Positions 9,823 through 20,797 of a stretch of 64,000 nucleotides of DNA are shown here, piece after piece. The notes beneath the pieces were generated by a model. That model was not told where the DNA came from, did no database searches, and saw only the letters and a program-made list of their open reading frames with translations. The position numbers and the translations under genes were made by a program. Every line of letters starts with the position of its first letter. Position 1 is the first letter of the stretch. Source of the DNA: Pomphorhynchus laevis (lineage: Eukaryota > Acanthocephala > Palaeacanthocephala > Echinorhynchida > Pomphorhynchidae); NCBI GenBank assembly GCA_012934845.2, contig WNNJ02001227.1:24121-88120 (forward strand), given 5' to 3'.

Positions 9823-11430
9823 GGGGATGAACTAAAGTCCTCCCGTGAAGGCTTCACTCAAGGCGACCCAATATCGATGATTGCATTTGCGGCTGCATCG
9901 ATACTATTGATTCGAGAATTGCAAAGGTTATTGCCCAATTCCTTTCAACGATGGTATGCAGATGACGTGTCATTTATCGGGAGTCTTGACGATGCGTTTC
10001 ATTTCTTTGAAATAATTAAGAGAGTAGGCCCCAAATACGGATTTCATGTTAATCCGAATAAATGTAAATTATTACCGAAAAATGGGATTGATTCTAGAGA
10101 TCTGGAAAAATTTAGTAATGTTAACATTCAGTTTTGTGAGGATGGAATTGAACTTTTAAGCTCGTTTATTGGGTCTGTCGATTATGTGCGAGAGCGAGTT
10201 ATTTCACGAGTTAGTAAGTGGAGTGTGATGTTGGAAAGATTGGCGGAAATCGAGTTATTTGATCCACAGTGTGCCCTTTCGGCCTATACATTCGCATTCC
10301 AGCATAGTTGGACACATCTCGTGAGGACTTGTAAATGTGAGGATGGTTGGTTTCAACCTTTGGAGTACATATTTGTAAATAAGTTCTTACCGGCGCTTAC
10401 GGGATTAGAGTATATACCGCCGGAACTACGCGAAACCATTTCTCTTCCGTATGGGGAAGGGGGTCTTGGCTTAGATATAATTGGAAAATATATTGGGATT
10501 CAATACGAACGATCCTGTAGGGTTAGCGCAGCGTTGGGTTGTTATGCTGATATCAACAAGGTTAAGGAGGCCCAATCAATGATGTTAAGGGAAATCCGTA
10601 GCGAAGTGAGAAAGTACGGGGAAAACAAACGGGCCACATTAGAGTTGAAAATGGAATCGGTTCAAAAGTGTGCACAGAGATATGCCTCAGAGAAGGGGGC
10701 GTCTTCCTGGTTAACAATGCATCCGCTTGATTCCAAGGGATACCATCTCAGCCCGGTCGAATTTCGGGATGCATTAGCTATGCGTTTTGGATGGACACCA
10801 GGGAATGTTGCTTCACATTGTGTCTGTGGAGAATCCATTAATGTTTTACATTCACTCTCATGCAGACATGGGGGTCTAACAATTGTTCGACATAACATCA
10901 TCAGAGATGTATTAGCCGCCACGATACAAAGCGTATGTGATAATGTCTGCATTGAACCCGTTCTGGCCCCTGTCATGGATGGGAGTGTCTTATCAGCAAC
11001 CACGTGCAGGGATATGAATGCTCGTTTGGATATAGCATGCACAGGAATCTTTGGCAATAGATGGGAGCGGTCCTTAATGGACGTTTCAATATTTAATGTA
11101 TTTGCTCCATCGTATGCTCAGAGAGTCCCTTCAAATGTTTACGCTTTTCATGAGAATCGGAAGAGAGCGAAGTATGTGGATAGAGTATCCATTATTGAAA
11201 GAGGTACATTCATCACCCTTATCTTCTCAGTTTTTGGTGGCGCAGGGAAGTCAGCCAGCGGACTGCTGAAAAAAGTTGCTGCATTGATGTCTAACTCTAA
11301 TTTGCAATCGTACGCGGATAACATTACAAGCATACGTAGGACGATTGCCGTTGCCCTGATCAAAACAAATTCTGCGTGCTTTAGAAAGAATACGAATGAA
11401 GCAGGGACATCGAACAATACAATAAAATAA
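9823..11430 (+). CDS. RLE-3: 3' part of the split RLE-2/3 element
   Basis: Continues the frame of RLE-2 after the APE-A insertion: GDELKSSREGFTQGDPISM, motif C WYADDVSFIGSL, thumb (LSSFIGSVDYV), GGLGL, GASSWL, zinc knuckle CVCGESINVLHSLSC with RHN, and endonuclease RLDIACTGIFG...WERSLMDVSIFN...FHENRKRAKYVDR. No break occurs to the stop at 11428-11430. It is nearly identical to RLE-19 (51662-53164), which carries several breaks. The tail has the 3' UTR hairpin (11442-11459) and ends near 11515. Confidence 0.88.
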   Translation, partial: GDELKSSREGFTQGDPISMIAFAAASILLIRELQRLLPNSFQRWYADDVSFIGSLDDAFHFFEIIKRVGPKYGFHVNPNKCKLLPKNGIDSRDLEKFSNVNIQFCEDGIELLSSFIGSVDYVRERVISRVSKWSVMLERLAEIELFDPQCALSAYTFAFQHSWTHLVRTCKCEDGWFQPLEYIFVNKFLPALTGLEYIPPELRETISLPYGEGGLGLDIIGKYIGIQYERSCRVSAALGCYADINKVKEAQSMMLREIRSEVRKYGENKRATLELKMESVQKCAQRYASEKGASSWLTMHPLDSKGYHLSPVEFRDALAMRFGWTPGNVASHCVCGESINVLHSLSCRHGGLTIVRHNIIRDVLAATIQSVCDNVCIEPVLAPVMDGSVLSATTCRDMNARLDIACTGIFGNRWERSLMDVSIFNVFAPSYAQRVPSNVYAFHENRKRAKYVDRVSIIERGTFITLIFSVFGGAGKSASGLLKKVAALMSNSNLQSYADNITSIRRTIAVALIKTNSACFRKNTNEAGTSNNTIK

Positions 11431-11441
11431 TTATGTGTAAA

Positions 11442-11459
11442 GGCCCATTTGAGGGAACC
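11442..11459 (+). other. RLE 3' UTR hairpin (RLE-3)
   Basis: GG-CCC-ATTTGA-GGG-AA-CC, directly after the stop codon region. It has the same fold as at 1673-1690, 14286-14304, 51522-51539, 53176-53193 and, on the minus strand, 55345-55362. Confidence 0.7.
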
Positions 11460-11515
11460 TAAAATTGTAAATATTTTAAGAATAAATATTATATTAAAAC
11501 AAAAAACAAAAAAAT

Positions 11516-11873
11516 TATACGGATATCACTCCATGTTCTGTAAAAAAGAAAGAATCATACATGAACGATCATCAACTTGTGTATGCTGTTTTTGTAACAC
11601 AGCATGCTCATCACTCTTACATGTATTTTCCTGTGCTCATTTGTCTTGTTTATCTTTAAAAACAATAGATACGCTGAAGTGGGGGTAGGCTTATTTCGGC
11701 TGACGATGCGCACCTGTGTCACGTACAATCAATTCGAGCCAATCAATGAAATTTTAAGCAGCTCAAGAAATAAGAAGAAAGACAACTGTTCTGACTTTAT
11801 ATTTGTTATCTTATAATCCTTTTTTTATATGCCCAAGCCGAAAGGCGGAGTGGCTTTAATAAATCACTACATT
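11516..11873 (+). mobile_element. APE-B 3' end fragment (5'-truncated)
   Basis: Nearly identical to 20444-20796 at the end of APE-B1: the C-terminal CVCCFCN...HVFSC zinc-knuckle codons, the stop, and a 3' UTR with GCCGAAAGGCGGAGTGGC near the end, then CATTATTATT. It sits on the A-rich tail of RLE-3. The near-identity points to recent retrotransposition or local copying. It makes no functional protein. Confidence 0.85.
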
Positions 11874-11992
11874 ATTATTAATAATAATATATTAAACATT
11901 ATTATTAATAATATATTACAACATATTACCATATGTTGTAATTAATAATATATTTAAAAAATATTATTATTAATAATAATATTATTAATAAT
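11874..11992 (+). repeat. TTA/TAA palindromic tract with a tiny RLE-23-type tail
   Basis: Repeats of ATTATT and AATAAT in mirrored order. Within them 11928-11964 match the 3' end of RLE-23 (62012-62048), an RLE insertion of under 40 bp. Its 5' edge is a 12-bp fold-back: ATTACAACATAT (11915-11926), loop TACC, ATATGTTGTAAT (11931-11942). Confidence 0.7.
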
Positions 11993-14249
11993 ATGGCTGA
12001 TGACATGAACGGACAAAAACGTGTAGTAGATATACTAATGGACAAACATCCAGAAAGTGGCCCATTCAGTGATGATGCCATCATAAATACACAGTTCCAA
12101 TCTGAAACGTTTCATGATATCATGTTCGATCAGATAGATGCAAGTGCAATTGTTCATTCATGCCGACAAACTTCGGGTTCAGCAGGACCCTCTGGTGGAG
12201 ATGCATCACTGTGGAAACAAATGCTAGTTACATTCAATCGGGAATCATATGAATTGGCCGATAGCATGGCAAAATTGGCAAGACGCATTGCTACAACCGA
12301 GATTGATGAGAAATATTTGGATGCATTCGTTATATGTCGACTCGTGGCGCTTGACAAGAGCCCTGGAGTTCGTCCAATAGGTATTGGAGAAGTATACAGA
12401 AGGATTATATCGAAAGCAGTCCTGCAGATAATACAAACACATGTACAGGATGTAGCCGGTAACTTTCAGCTTTGCGCAGGTCAAAAGTGCGGAATGGAAT
12501 ACGTCGTAAAAAGTCAACGGTCGTTGTTGAAAGAAAAATCGAAAGCTTGTCTCTTACTCATAGATGCCAAAAATGCATTCAACTGTATAAACCGAAAAGT
12601 AGCTATAGAAAACATTTCCAGGATATGTCCTCCTCTCAAAACAATATTAAAAAATACTTACAACAACAATCCAATATTGATTATAGATAATGAAATAATA
12701 GAGTCGAAAGAAGGATTCACACAAGGTGATCCGATTGCTATGATCGCTTTTGCGGCAGCCACGATACCGCTGATAACAAAATTGAATTCGTTATGTCCAA
12801 CAATAACGCAAAAATGGTATGCGGATGATGTATCGTGTGTTGGCACCGAAAGAGAATTGCTAATGTTTTTCAATCACATAAAGAAACTCGGTCCAGCATA
12901 TGGCTTTTTCGTAAATGAATCAAAATGCAAATTACTAATAAATCCAAAAAATAATACAAATGGAAAAAGATTTCGAGATCTTGGGGTAAACATAACAAAA
13001 CATGGGTTAGAATTGCTTGGCTGTCCAATTGGTTTTCTAAACTTTGAAGCGAATTATGTTCAGCAAAAGATTGACGAATGGATCTCCTTATTAGTTCGGC
13101 TTAAATCAGTAGCACAGAGTGAGAGGCATCTAGCATATTCTGCATTCATATTCGGACTACAACATAAATGGAGCTATATTCTAAGAACATGCGAATGTCA
13201 AACGGAATGGTTCGAAAAGCTGGTTACGATTATTCAGCACGAACTACTGCCTCAAACTCTAGGCAAGGAGGATATTGATCACACATTGTTTATGTATTGT
13301 GCCTTAAAGTAGCTAACGGAGGCCTAGGAATAATAAATCCTCAAAAAATAGCTAAAATGGAATGGTCAAGATCAGCCAAAATGTGCAACCTTCTGGACAT
13401 GAATATAAGAGGATCAACTCTTTACGAAAAGCAAAGAGAAATGGCTCGGATGATAACAACAGAAAAATCTGATTTAGAACAGGGTGAATTAACCAACATA
13501 ATGTCTGAATTAGATCAAAAATCGAAAACCGCTGTAGAACACGCCTCTATTAAAGGGTCTTCCTCTTGGCTCTCTGCTCGAGTAAGCGATGACAGACGAT
13601 TTTATTTAAATAATTTTGAAATACAAGCGGGAATGGCATGTAGATATGGATGGGACTTGCGCTGTACATCAACATCATGTGTATGCAGAGAAGTTAAATC
13701 GACAGCTCACTTACTGTCGTGCAAATGGAAAGGACGGACCATAGTACGACATAATATAATCAGAGATATCTTGATTGACGAAGCCAGTAAAGTATTACGG
13801 AATGTAGAATCAGAACCGATGCTCTCAACTGTTCCAGATACATTCGAGTTTTCAAACCAAACGACAACACGAGATCCCCGATCAAGAGCCGATTTATCTT
13901 GCACTGGACTAACGCACTCACAGACTGAGCGGACATTTTTGGATGTCACAATATTTAACCCATTTGCCCAGTCGTACGTAAGTCGAAGTCCTACACAATC
14001 ATTTGAATACAATGAAAACAGAAAAAATAATAAATGCATTGAGCGAATTATTGAAATCGAAAAAGGAACCTTTATTCCGTTCGTAATTTCCACCTCAGGC
14101 GGACTAGCAAAGGAGGCAAGTGCTTTCATCAAGTGACTAGCAACTCTCGCATCAGTGAGCGATCTATCCTCCTATGGCAAAAATGTATGTTCGCTGCGAC
14201 AACGTATAGGTGTAGCGCTAACAAAAGCAAACGCCTGGTGTCTGAAATG
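11993..14249 (+). pseudogene. RLE-4: 5'-truncated RLE LINE ORF
   Basis: Starts upstream of the RT at the DILMDKHPES segment, then SGSAGPSGGDA, SPGVRPIGIGEV, QLCAGQKCGMEY, motif A LIDAKNAFNCIN, EGFTQGDPIAM and motif C WYADDVSCVG. A frameshift at about 13290-13312 moves into GGLGIINPQK, GSSSWL, knuckle CVCREVKSTAHLLSC with RHN, and RADLSCTGL...ERTFLDVTIFN. A TGA at 14134-14136 (probably an old CGA) cuts off the last 37 codons, which continue to 14249. The 3' UTR hairpin is at 14286-14304. The 5' end with the Cys-rich domain is missing. Confidence 0.83.
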
Positions 14250-14357
14250 AGACCTAAAAAATTATTATTAAACTATCTTTTTTTGGGCCCACTTGCGGGT
14301 AACCTCGACTGTATGTTTTACTAAAATAAATTTTTCCATTAAAAAATTATTATTATA

Positions 14358-14564
14358 GAGCTTAAAAAACAGTTTGAGATAAAATAACATACAATTTAAA
14401 TTGTTGATTAAAGTTACTTACAATCTAAAATAGATACACAAATTACACAAATTACAATCTAAAGTAAATACACCGATAATATACACTAACGATTATCCAG
14501 GAGTGCGCAGCCTCTACGCATAAAAACTTTGTGAATTCGGATTGACCACAAGTATTCATCCAAC
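14358..14564 (+). promoter_or_regulatory. RLE-5 5' leader, modular
   Basis: Begins GAGCTTAAAAAAC right after a TTATTATTATA tract, then AGTTTGAGATAAAATAACAT (14371-14390) running on to ACA, ...AGTTACTTACA, ATCTAAAATAGATACACA, AATTACA repeats and ATCTAAAGTAAATACA (to 14472). Each piece ends in -ACA and recurs before other RLE copies. It may be the element's own promoter or captured leader sequence. Confidence 0.55.
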
Positions 14565-17500
14565 ATGGTGAGAGGTAAACCCTCTAGTGAGAGTATGTGT
14601 TGCCAATGTAATGGCCCCTCTGCTGTCTGTAAGGGATGCCGCTGCGCCAAGGCAAATAAATCGTGCGTAAACTGTCGCGCAGTTGGTTGCAAAAATAAAC
14701 ATACAAGACCTGTCCAAATAAACCACAATCTCAATGCAAACACCATTCCGACAAGAAGCGCATTGTTGACCGATTATCACATCCCTGCCATTCCCATCGC
14801 GGACACGTCCGGTAGCAATCACTCATGCAATAAAAAATCAATAAATGAACTATATAACATAGTCATTCACTGGAGACCTAACCTGATCATTTTACCTCGA
14901 TGTTCCGCTAGCAATGAGTTCATCAACATTTTAAGCAATTTTTACGATAGGGCAGCCGACGACGTCAAGCGTACTGAAGTCGAGCTACGAACTGCAACAA
15001 TTTTTTCTCAGTGTGTACTGCAAAGAATTCCCTCCAGAAAAATCACTCTAATCCGTAAAACATTAGAACGCAGACTAGTATCCTGGAAGGCTAAAGATTT
15101 TGATGTAATTTTCGAAGAAGCACAGTTTATTCAAGACAACCTAAAGTTGCGACGTCCAACGAAGCGACTAAGCTGGATATCACAATACCAAAATCTAATG
15201 ACAAAAGGCCGCATTAGAGCTGGAACATCGATTCTGGAAGATAGCCTCGAGTCTGGTGTTCTACTCCCTGACCATATTATAAATGGTGTTTCTGTGCTAT
15301 CTTTGCTCGAGGACCTGCATCCCGATGCAATTTCAGCTCCTCCTGATGTGCTGTTATCGTCCCCATTTCCGGGTTCCAAAACCCATCACCCCTGCCGCTT
15401 CTACGCCTTAGATGAGACATCTATTATTAGATCAAACAGACAAATCAAAGGTGCAGCAGGTCCGTCTGGGCTTGATGCGGCGTCTTGGTCACAAATGCTT
15501 GCAGATTTCGGCTCTGCTTCAAGCTCACTAGCCAAGGCCATAGCCAGGTTTGCTATTTTCGTTGCCACTGTGGAAATCCCGCCTGGCGCCCTCGATCCTT
15601 TTACTGCATGTCGTCTAGTCGCACTCGAAAAAAGTCAGGAGGAGTTCGGCCAATTGGAATCTGCAATACCGTCAGACGTATCATTAGTAGAGCGATCCTG
15701 GCTATAATTCGCAACGATGTACAAGACGTGGCAGGAGTTACACAGCTAGGGGCCTCGCAAAGAGGTGGCATCGAATTGGCCATTGAGAAGCTAAAAACGA
15801 AATTGAACCTATCTTCCGATATGTGGATTATGACAATAGACGCTACGAATGCCTTCAATCGGATAAACCGTGCCGTGGCACTTCACAACATAACATATGT
15901 ATGTCCGGCTCTCTCCTGTTCACTGCGCAATATTTATGCTCGTCCTTCTGAGCTTACAATTGGCGAAAGCAGCATTTTCTCAGTCGAAGGGTTCACCCAA
16001 GGTGACCCATTTGCGATGGCTGGATTTGCAATGACATCTCTTCCTCTTCTCGAAACGATAAAACGCCAAGTACCATCCGTTTATCATATATAGTATGCCG
16101 ATGACGCCAACTTTGTCGGACCACTGGATGTGTTGAGGCAAGTTTGGGATGCCCTTAAAACAGAGGGACCAAAATTCGGCTATTTTACTAACCCACACAA
16201 ATCTAATATTCTGTCTTACTCTCCGATACATAATGATCTTCTCCCTGATTCTAGTATCAATTCAACAACAGCTGGCATAGATGTTCTGGGAACCCCAATT
16301 GGTTTTGACGATTACGAACAATCTTCTACCGCAATCATGTTTGCAAAATGGAAAGCTCTTGTCGAGCGTCTGAGTATGGTGGCCAGAATCGACCCACACG
16401 TAGCCTACGCTGGCATGGTTCACTCGATCCAGTCGAAATGGATTCACATAATGCGCACATGCCGCTCAGTCGACAAAGTGTGGTCCGACCTCGAAGAATT
16501 TATCAAATCGCAATTGCTGCCTCTTCTGGCAACTTTCAAGCCGAACAAGGAGATGACGGATATTTTGTGCTCACCTCTTGAATTTGGAGGTATCGGGATA
16601 AACTCGCCAACTTTCGTTGCCACACTTGAACAAGCATCAGCGACAATGTTGGTTTCCTCATATGTCGATGAGGTGACTAGCGACAACCTACGAGAAAAAC
16701 AAAATGCAATCCTCCGCGAAATCACTCAATTCCGGTTCAATTCACACCAAGAACGCGCCTCAAAGATTATTAGCAAACTAGCCCCGGTCACCCAGAATTC
16801 CATTAAACATGCAGCACACCACGGTGCGTCTTCTTGGCTAAGCGCCTTACCACTGCGACAAGAACAATTCTATTTGTCAGCAAACGAATTTCACGACGCA
16901 CTTAATGCACGGTATGGCAGTATCGAGCCTGAGATCGAAACGTGTAATTGTTGCTGTGGCTCGAAGATCAATCTTCCCCATGCACTATCATGCAAACATG
17001 GTGGTCTTCCGATTATTCGCCATAACGCGGTCCGGGACACTATAGCATCAGCGCTAAGCCAAGTTGCTCACAACGTTGGGATTGAACCGGAGTTATCGAA
17101 CGTTCCCGAGAGCACCCGTTTTGAAAATCCAGCGACTACTACCAAACAATGTGCCCGTCTGGATATTGTCTGCTCCGGTTTACACGGATATCGATTCTAG
17201 CGGGCGTTCTTCGACGTCAATGTATTTTCTTATCATGCTCAATCGAACACAATACGCAGTCCTGACAACGCTTTCGATTATAACGAAAAAAGAAAAAATC
17301 CAAGTACCTCGAAAGAATCCGAAGGATAGAAAACAGCTCCTTTATCCCGCTCGTATTTTCAACATCAGAGGGTTTCGGCAAAGAAGCTAGTATGCTAGTA
17401 AAGACTATTGCGACCGCTTTAGCTCAACAAGGACACATACGCTACAGTGATATAGCTATTAGACTAAAAAGAAAAATAAGCTTCGAAATTGCTCGGTTAA

Positions 17501-17586
17501 TATCGGCCTGTCTCCGGAGTCCACGGTCAACACAAGGTACTCCCATGCGTAGTACATTCAAACACCCAGCCGACTCGTCTTCGTAG
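14565..17586 (+). pseudogene. RLE-5: full-length but broken RLE LINE ORF
   Basis: Starts MVRGKPSSESMCCQCNG with the N-terminal Cys-rich domain (CCxC-x6-CxxCxC-x6-CxxC-x4-C), then IPSRKITLIRKTLERRL, GAAGPSGLDAASW, RPIGICNTVRRII, motif A TIDATNAFNRIN, EGFTQGDPFAM, YADDANFVG, GASSWL, a Cys-rich knuckle CNCCCGSKINLPHALSC with RHN, RLDIVCSGLHG and FFDVNVFS. Breaks by eye: a frameshift near 15645, TAG at about 16091 in place of the Trp before YADD, TAG at about 17198 in the endonuclease, and a frameshift near 17295. The 3' UTR (17587-17707) holds the hairpin GGACC...GGGTAACC (17631-17650). Confidence 0.85.
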
Positions 17587-17706
17587 CTGTATCCAGTATC
17601 CAATTTAGCAGTTTATTGCTCGACATTTTTGGACCAATTTGCGGGTAACCTTGATTGTATGCTTTACTAAAACATATTTTTCCGTTTAAAAAAATTATTA
17701 TTATTA

Positions 17707-18105
17707 GCCCAATCGTATCGTTCGAATAATCAGGATAACCACTTCAATTACCACACACAAAGGAAAATGGCCAAGTATAGCGAACGTGTTGCCAAGTTTG
17801 AAGACGCAAATTTTTACCCGTTCGTAATAGCGTGTAACGGTGCTATGGGTAATGAGGCTCAGCTAGTTCTGAAGCGGATGGCGAAATTGAAAGCTAAAAA
17901 ATCTAAACGACCCTACAATCGTTGTATTGAAGACCTTAGAGTTGACATTGGTTTTCTAATGGCTAGGTCGGCTTCAGTCGCATTGCGAAATGCGAGGTCG
18001 AGAACTGGAAGGTTTGCAGAAATTGCAATGGAAAATTTTATTGGTGATACGATAGATGATCTTAAAATTCAAGATACACTGTCGTGCCAGGATGTTCAAA
18101 TTTGA
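17707..18105 (+). pseudogene. RLE-6: RLE endonuclease C-terminal fragment
   Basis: 5'-truncated copy starting AQSYRSNNQDNHFNYH, just after the two catalytic Asp of the endonuclease. It keeps the Lys-bearing RKMAKYSERV helix, FYPFVIACNGAMG, and the C-terminal SVALRNARS. It is open to the stop at 18103-18105. The 3' UTR to about 18232 holds CCCGTTAGGG and GCCCATTAGGGG, diverged versions of the common hairpin, then an A-run and TTATTA. Confidence 0.75.
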
Positions 18106-18236
18106 TATATTATTTTTTATTTCAATTGTGACCCGTTAGGGATTGTTCTACTGTTGCCCATTAGGGGACTTTGAAAGTCTTGTGTTTATTTGATTTACAA
18201 TAAAAAAATTTTATTTCAAAAAAAAATTATTATAAC

Positions 18237-20610
18237 GCTCGCTTCTCAGTACCTTTACATAATAAGTTAGAACGAGTTGCTAATTTCTTTCTATCCAGAA
18301 ATATGTTTCTATTCGTTCCCGAAGAAGGCTGGTCCTACGAGGCTTACAACGGCAGAAGTTGTTTAGATATAGGTTTTTCGAATGTGGGCATTCACGATGT
18401 CCATCTAGAGCTTTCTTCAGAATGGTCACTGAGGCGAAAACACAAGCCAGTCTCTTGCATAATCAAATGTATTGATACACCCATTTAGCAGACTAAACCC
18501 ACAGCTATCTTAAGCAGACAGATTAAGCCATTTTTAATAGATTATAATCTAGTTTAAATAGCTTTATTGCTCCTTCACGAAGGAAACCTTCCTGATAGTT
18601 TCTCTTGTGTTAGATCTACGCTACTATCTGCTTGCGTTAAAAAGGGTTGTCAAATTCCTAACCATAAGGTTTCGGCTAAGCCACTGCATTTAAAAATGTT
18701 AAAGAATCATATTTTGCGATTGTCTCGAGAGTTGCGCTACGAGCCTTCAGTGCGTCCAAATTATGTAAGGCTTCGAAGAAAGTACTGTATATTAATAGAG
18801 AAATTTAGAGGTGTCAAGCTTAATGACGAAATAAAGCTTCTGGAAAAAGCTGAAAAGAAACCATGGAAGATCTCTGATAATAAGAATCACCTAAGTTCTC
18901 GCATTCCTCTCTTTAAGTGGTTTACACACTTTTCCACGTTACTCTACGATCCAGACTTTGTGGATTTGTCATCAATCTCAATATATTCATTTGTACCGTT
19001 AAACGTTGATCCACTAAACAAGTTATTCTCGGTTAATGAGCTGTCAATAGCTCTTCGCAATATGGCTCCTCGTAAATCTGCGGAATCTGATCTTCTTTGT
19101 GTCGAGCAAATTAAACAATCTTTCTTCTGTCTTGCTCATTTTTGGACATACTTCTTTAATTGTCTTTTATTAGGTGCTCCATTTCCATGTGGTTGGAGAG
19201 ATGGTATTATCAAAGTACTTTATAAAGGTAAAGGCGACCCAGAATCAGAAAACTCCTATCGTGGAATTACACTTCTGAATCATTGCTATAAATTTTTAAC
19301 ACACGTTATTGCTTCCAGATTAATTCAACATTGTCATGATTCTCTCCCAGAAGAGCAGTATGGTTTTCGACCTAATAGATCAACGACAGATGCAATAAAC
19401 ACTGTTAGACGATCTGTAATAGACGCATTTCAACAACATCGATCTATTTATGTTATTTTTATTGATTTCCAAAAAGCTTTCGACTCAGTTTATAGAAAAC
19501 TTCTCTTAGAAAAGTTAGCGCGTAGTGTAGGTTTAGGCGGTCCTATTCTTTATTTATTGAATTCTATTTTGCAACCAAACGTTCTTCGCATTTTTGACGG
19601 CATAAATTATTCGAATGAGTTTCTTGCCAATCGTGGTGTCCTTCAGGGCGACCCTCTAAGTCCTTTGTTATTCAGTTTCTTCATTGCTGATCTTCCTAGC
19701 AGTCTAAGTCACAATCTTTTAGATATTTCATGTGTATTATATGCAGACGATCTTGCTATTATTTCCAAATCTATTTCTAATGCCCAAGTAGCTTTAAACT
19801 CGCTCTCAGCGTTCTGTTTTACTAATCGTATTCGAGTGAACAGTGAAAAGTCTAAGGTAATTAAGTTCCGAAGAGGAGGTCGACTAAGTCGATCGGACAT
19901 TCTATGCTATCAAGACGCTCCGCTCGATTTTGAATCGAAGTATCTGTATCTTGGAATGTTAATCACAGCTAGATGGTCTTTTTATCAACATTTTGAACTT
20001 AAATGTGATAAAATTGTGAAGGCAACATCTGGACTGTCCGAACTAGGCAAATTATCTTTTGAGGCAGGGTTACGATATTTTTATATAATGTTGCTTCCAA
20101 GACTACAATATGGACTAGCTTGTATCTGGGTAGACTTGACTTCAGAAAACTTTTACCAGTTAGATAAGTGCCCGTTAAGATTTATAAAGGTTGGTAGGCG
20201 TATCTCCAAAAACTTCATCCACGGCTGTTCAAGTTCTAGCATGGTTGCCTCCTTTATCAGTTTCATTGCAGAAAGAGATGAATCTTCCTTTGACTGATGG
20301 TTTTCTTAAAAATCTAAATTTATTCGACGGCAAAGTACTTAAACTTGATCAGGATATTTATCAAACTCCTGCTTTTCTTCAAACAGCTTGGCGTAGCCCT
20401 CTCGCAAGTAAGCGCACTTTAATCTGGAGAGCTTCGCTTGACGGATATCACCCCAAGTTCTGTAAAAAAGGAAGAATCATACATGAACGATCATCAACTT
20501 GTGTATGCTGTTTTTGCAACACAGCATGCTCATCACTCTTACATGTATTTTCCTGTGCTCATTTGTCTTGTTTATCTTTAAAAACAATAGATACGCTGAA
20601 GTGGGGGTAG
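18237..20610 (+). pseudogene. APE-B1: Jockey/I-like LINE, 5'-truncated ORF2
   Basis: Begins in the AP endonuclease (EEGWSYEAYNGRSCLDIGFS ... RRKHKPV). Stops at 18486-18488 and 18558-18560 in the same frame are followed by the RT: NSYRGITLLNHCYK, QYGFRPNRSTTDA, motif A FIDFQKAFDSVYRKL, GVLQGDPLSPLLFS, motif C LYADDLAI, and RRGGRLSRSD. A frameshift near 20190 leads into VGVSPKTSSTAVQVLAWLP and a C-terminal zinc knuckle CVCCFCN...HVFSC. I place it in the I/Jockey-like APE LINEs without assigning a clade. It is related to APE-B2 (39666-42160). Confidence 0.83.
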
Positions 20611-20796
20611 GCTTATTTCGGCTGACGATGCGCACCTGTGTCACGTACAATCAATTCGAGCCAATCAATGAAATTTTAAGCAGCTCAAGAAATAAGAAGA
20701 AAGACAACTGTTCTGACTTTATATTTGTTATCTTATAATCCTTTTTTTATATGCCCAAGCCGAAAGGCGGAGTGGCTTTAATAAATCACTACATTA
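20611..20796 (+). other. APE-B1 3' UTR and tail
   Basis: Ends with GCCCAAGCCGAAAGGCGGAG, then TGGCTTTAATAAATCACTACATTATTATA. The GCCGA(A/C)AG(G/A)CG core recurs in the other APE-B tails (63262-63272 on plus; about 39510 and 38540 on minus). Confidence 0.65.
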
Positions 20797-20797
20797 T

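Noticed and set aside
11874-11990. Possible inverted-repeat DNA transposon ends
   Set aside because: The symmetry is mirrored ATT/AAT repeats and a short LINE tail. There is no transposase and no target duplication.
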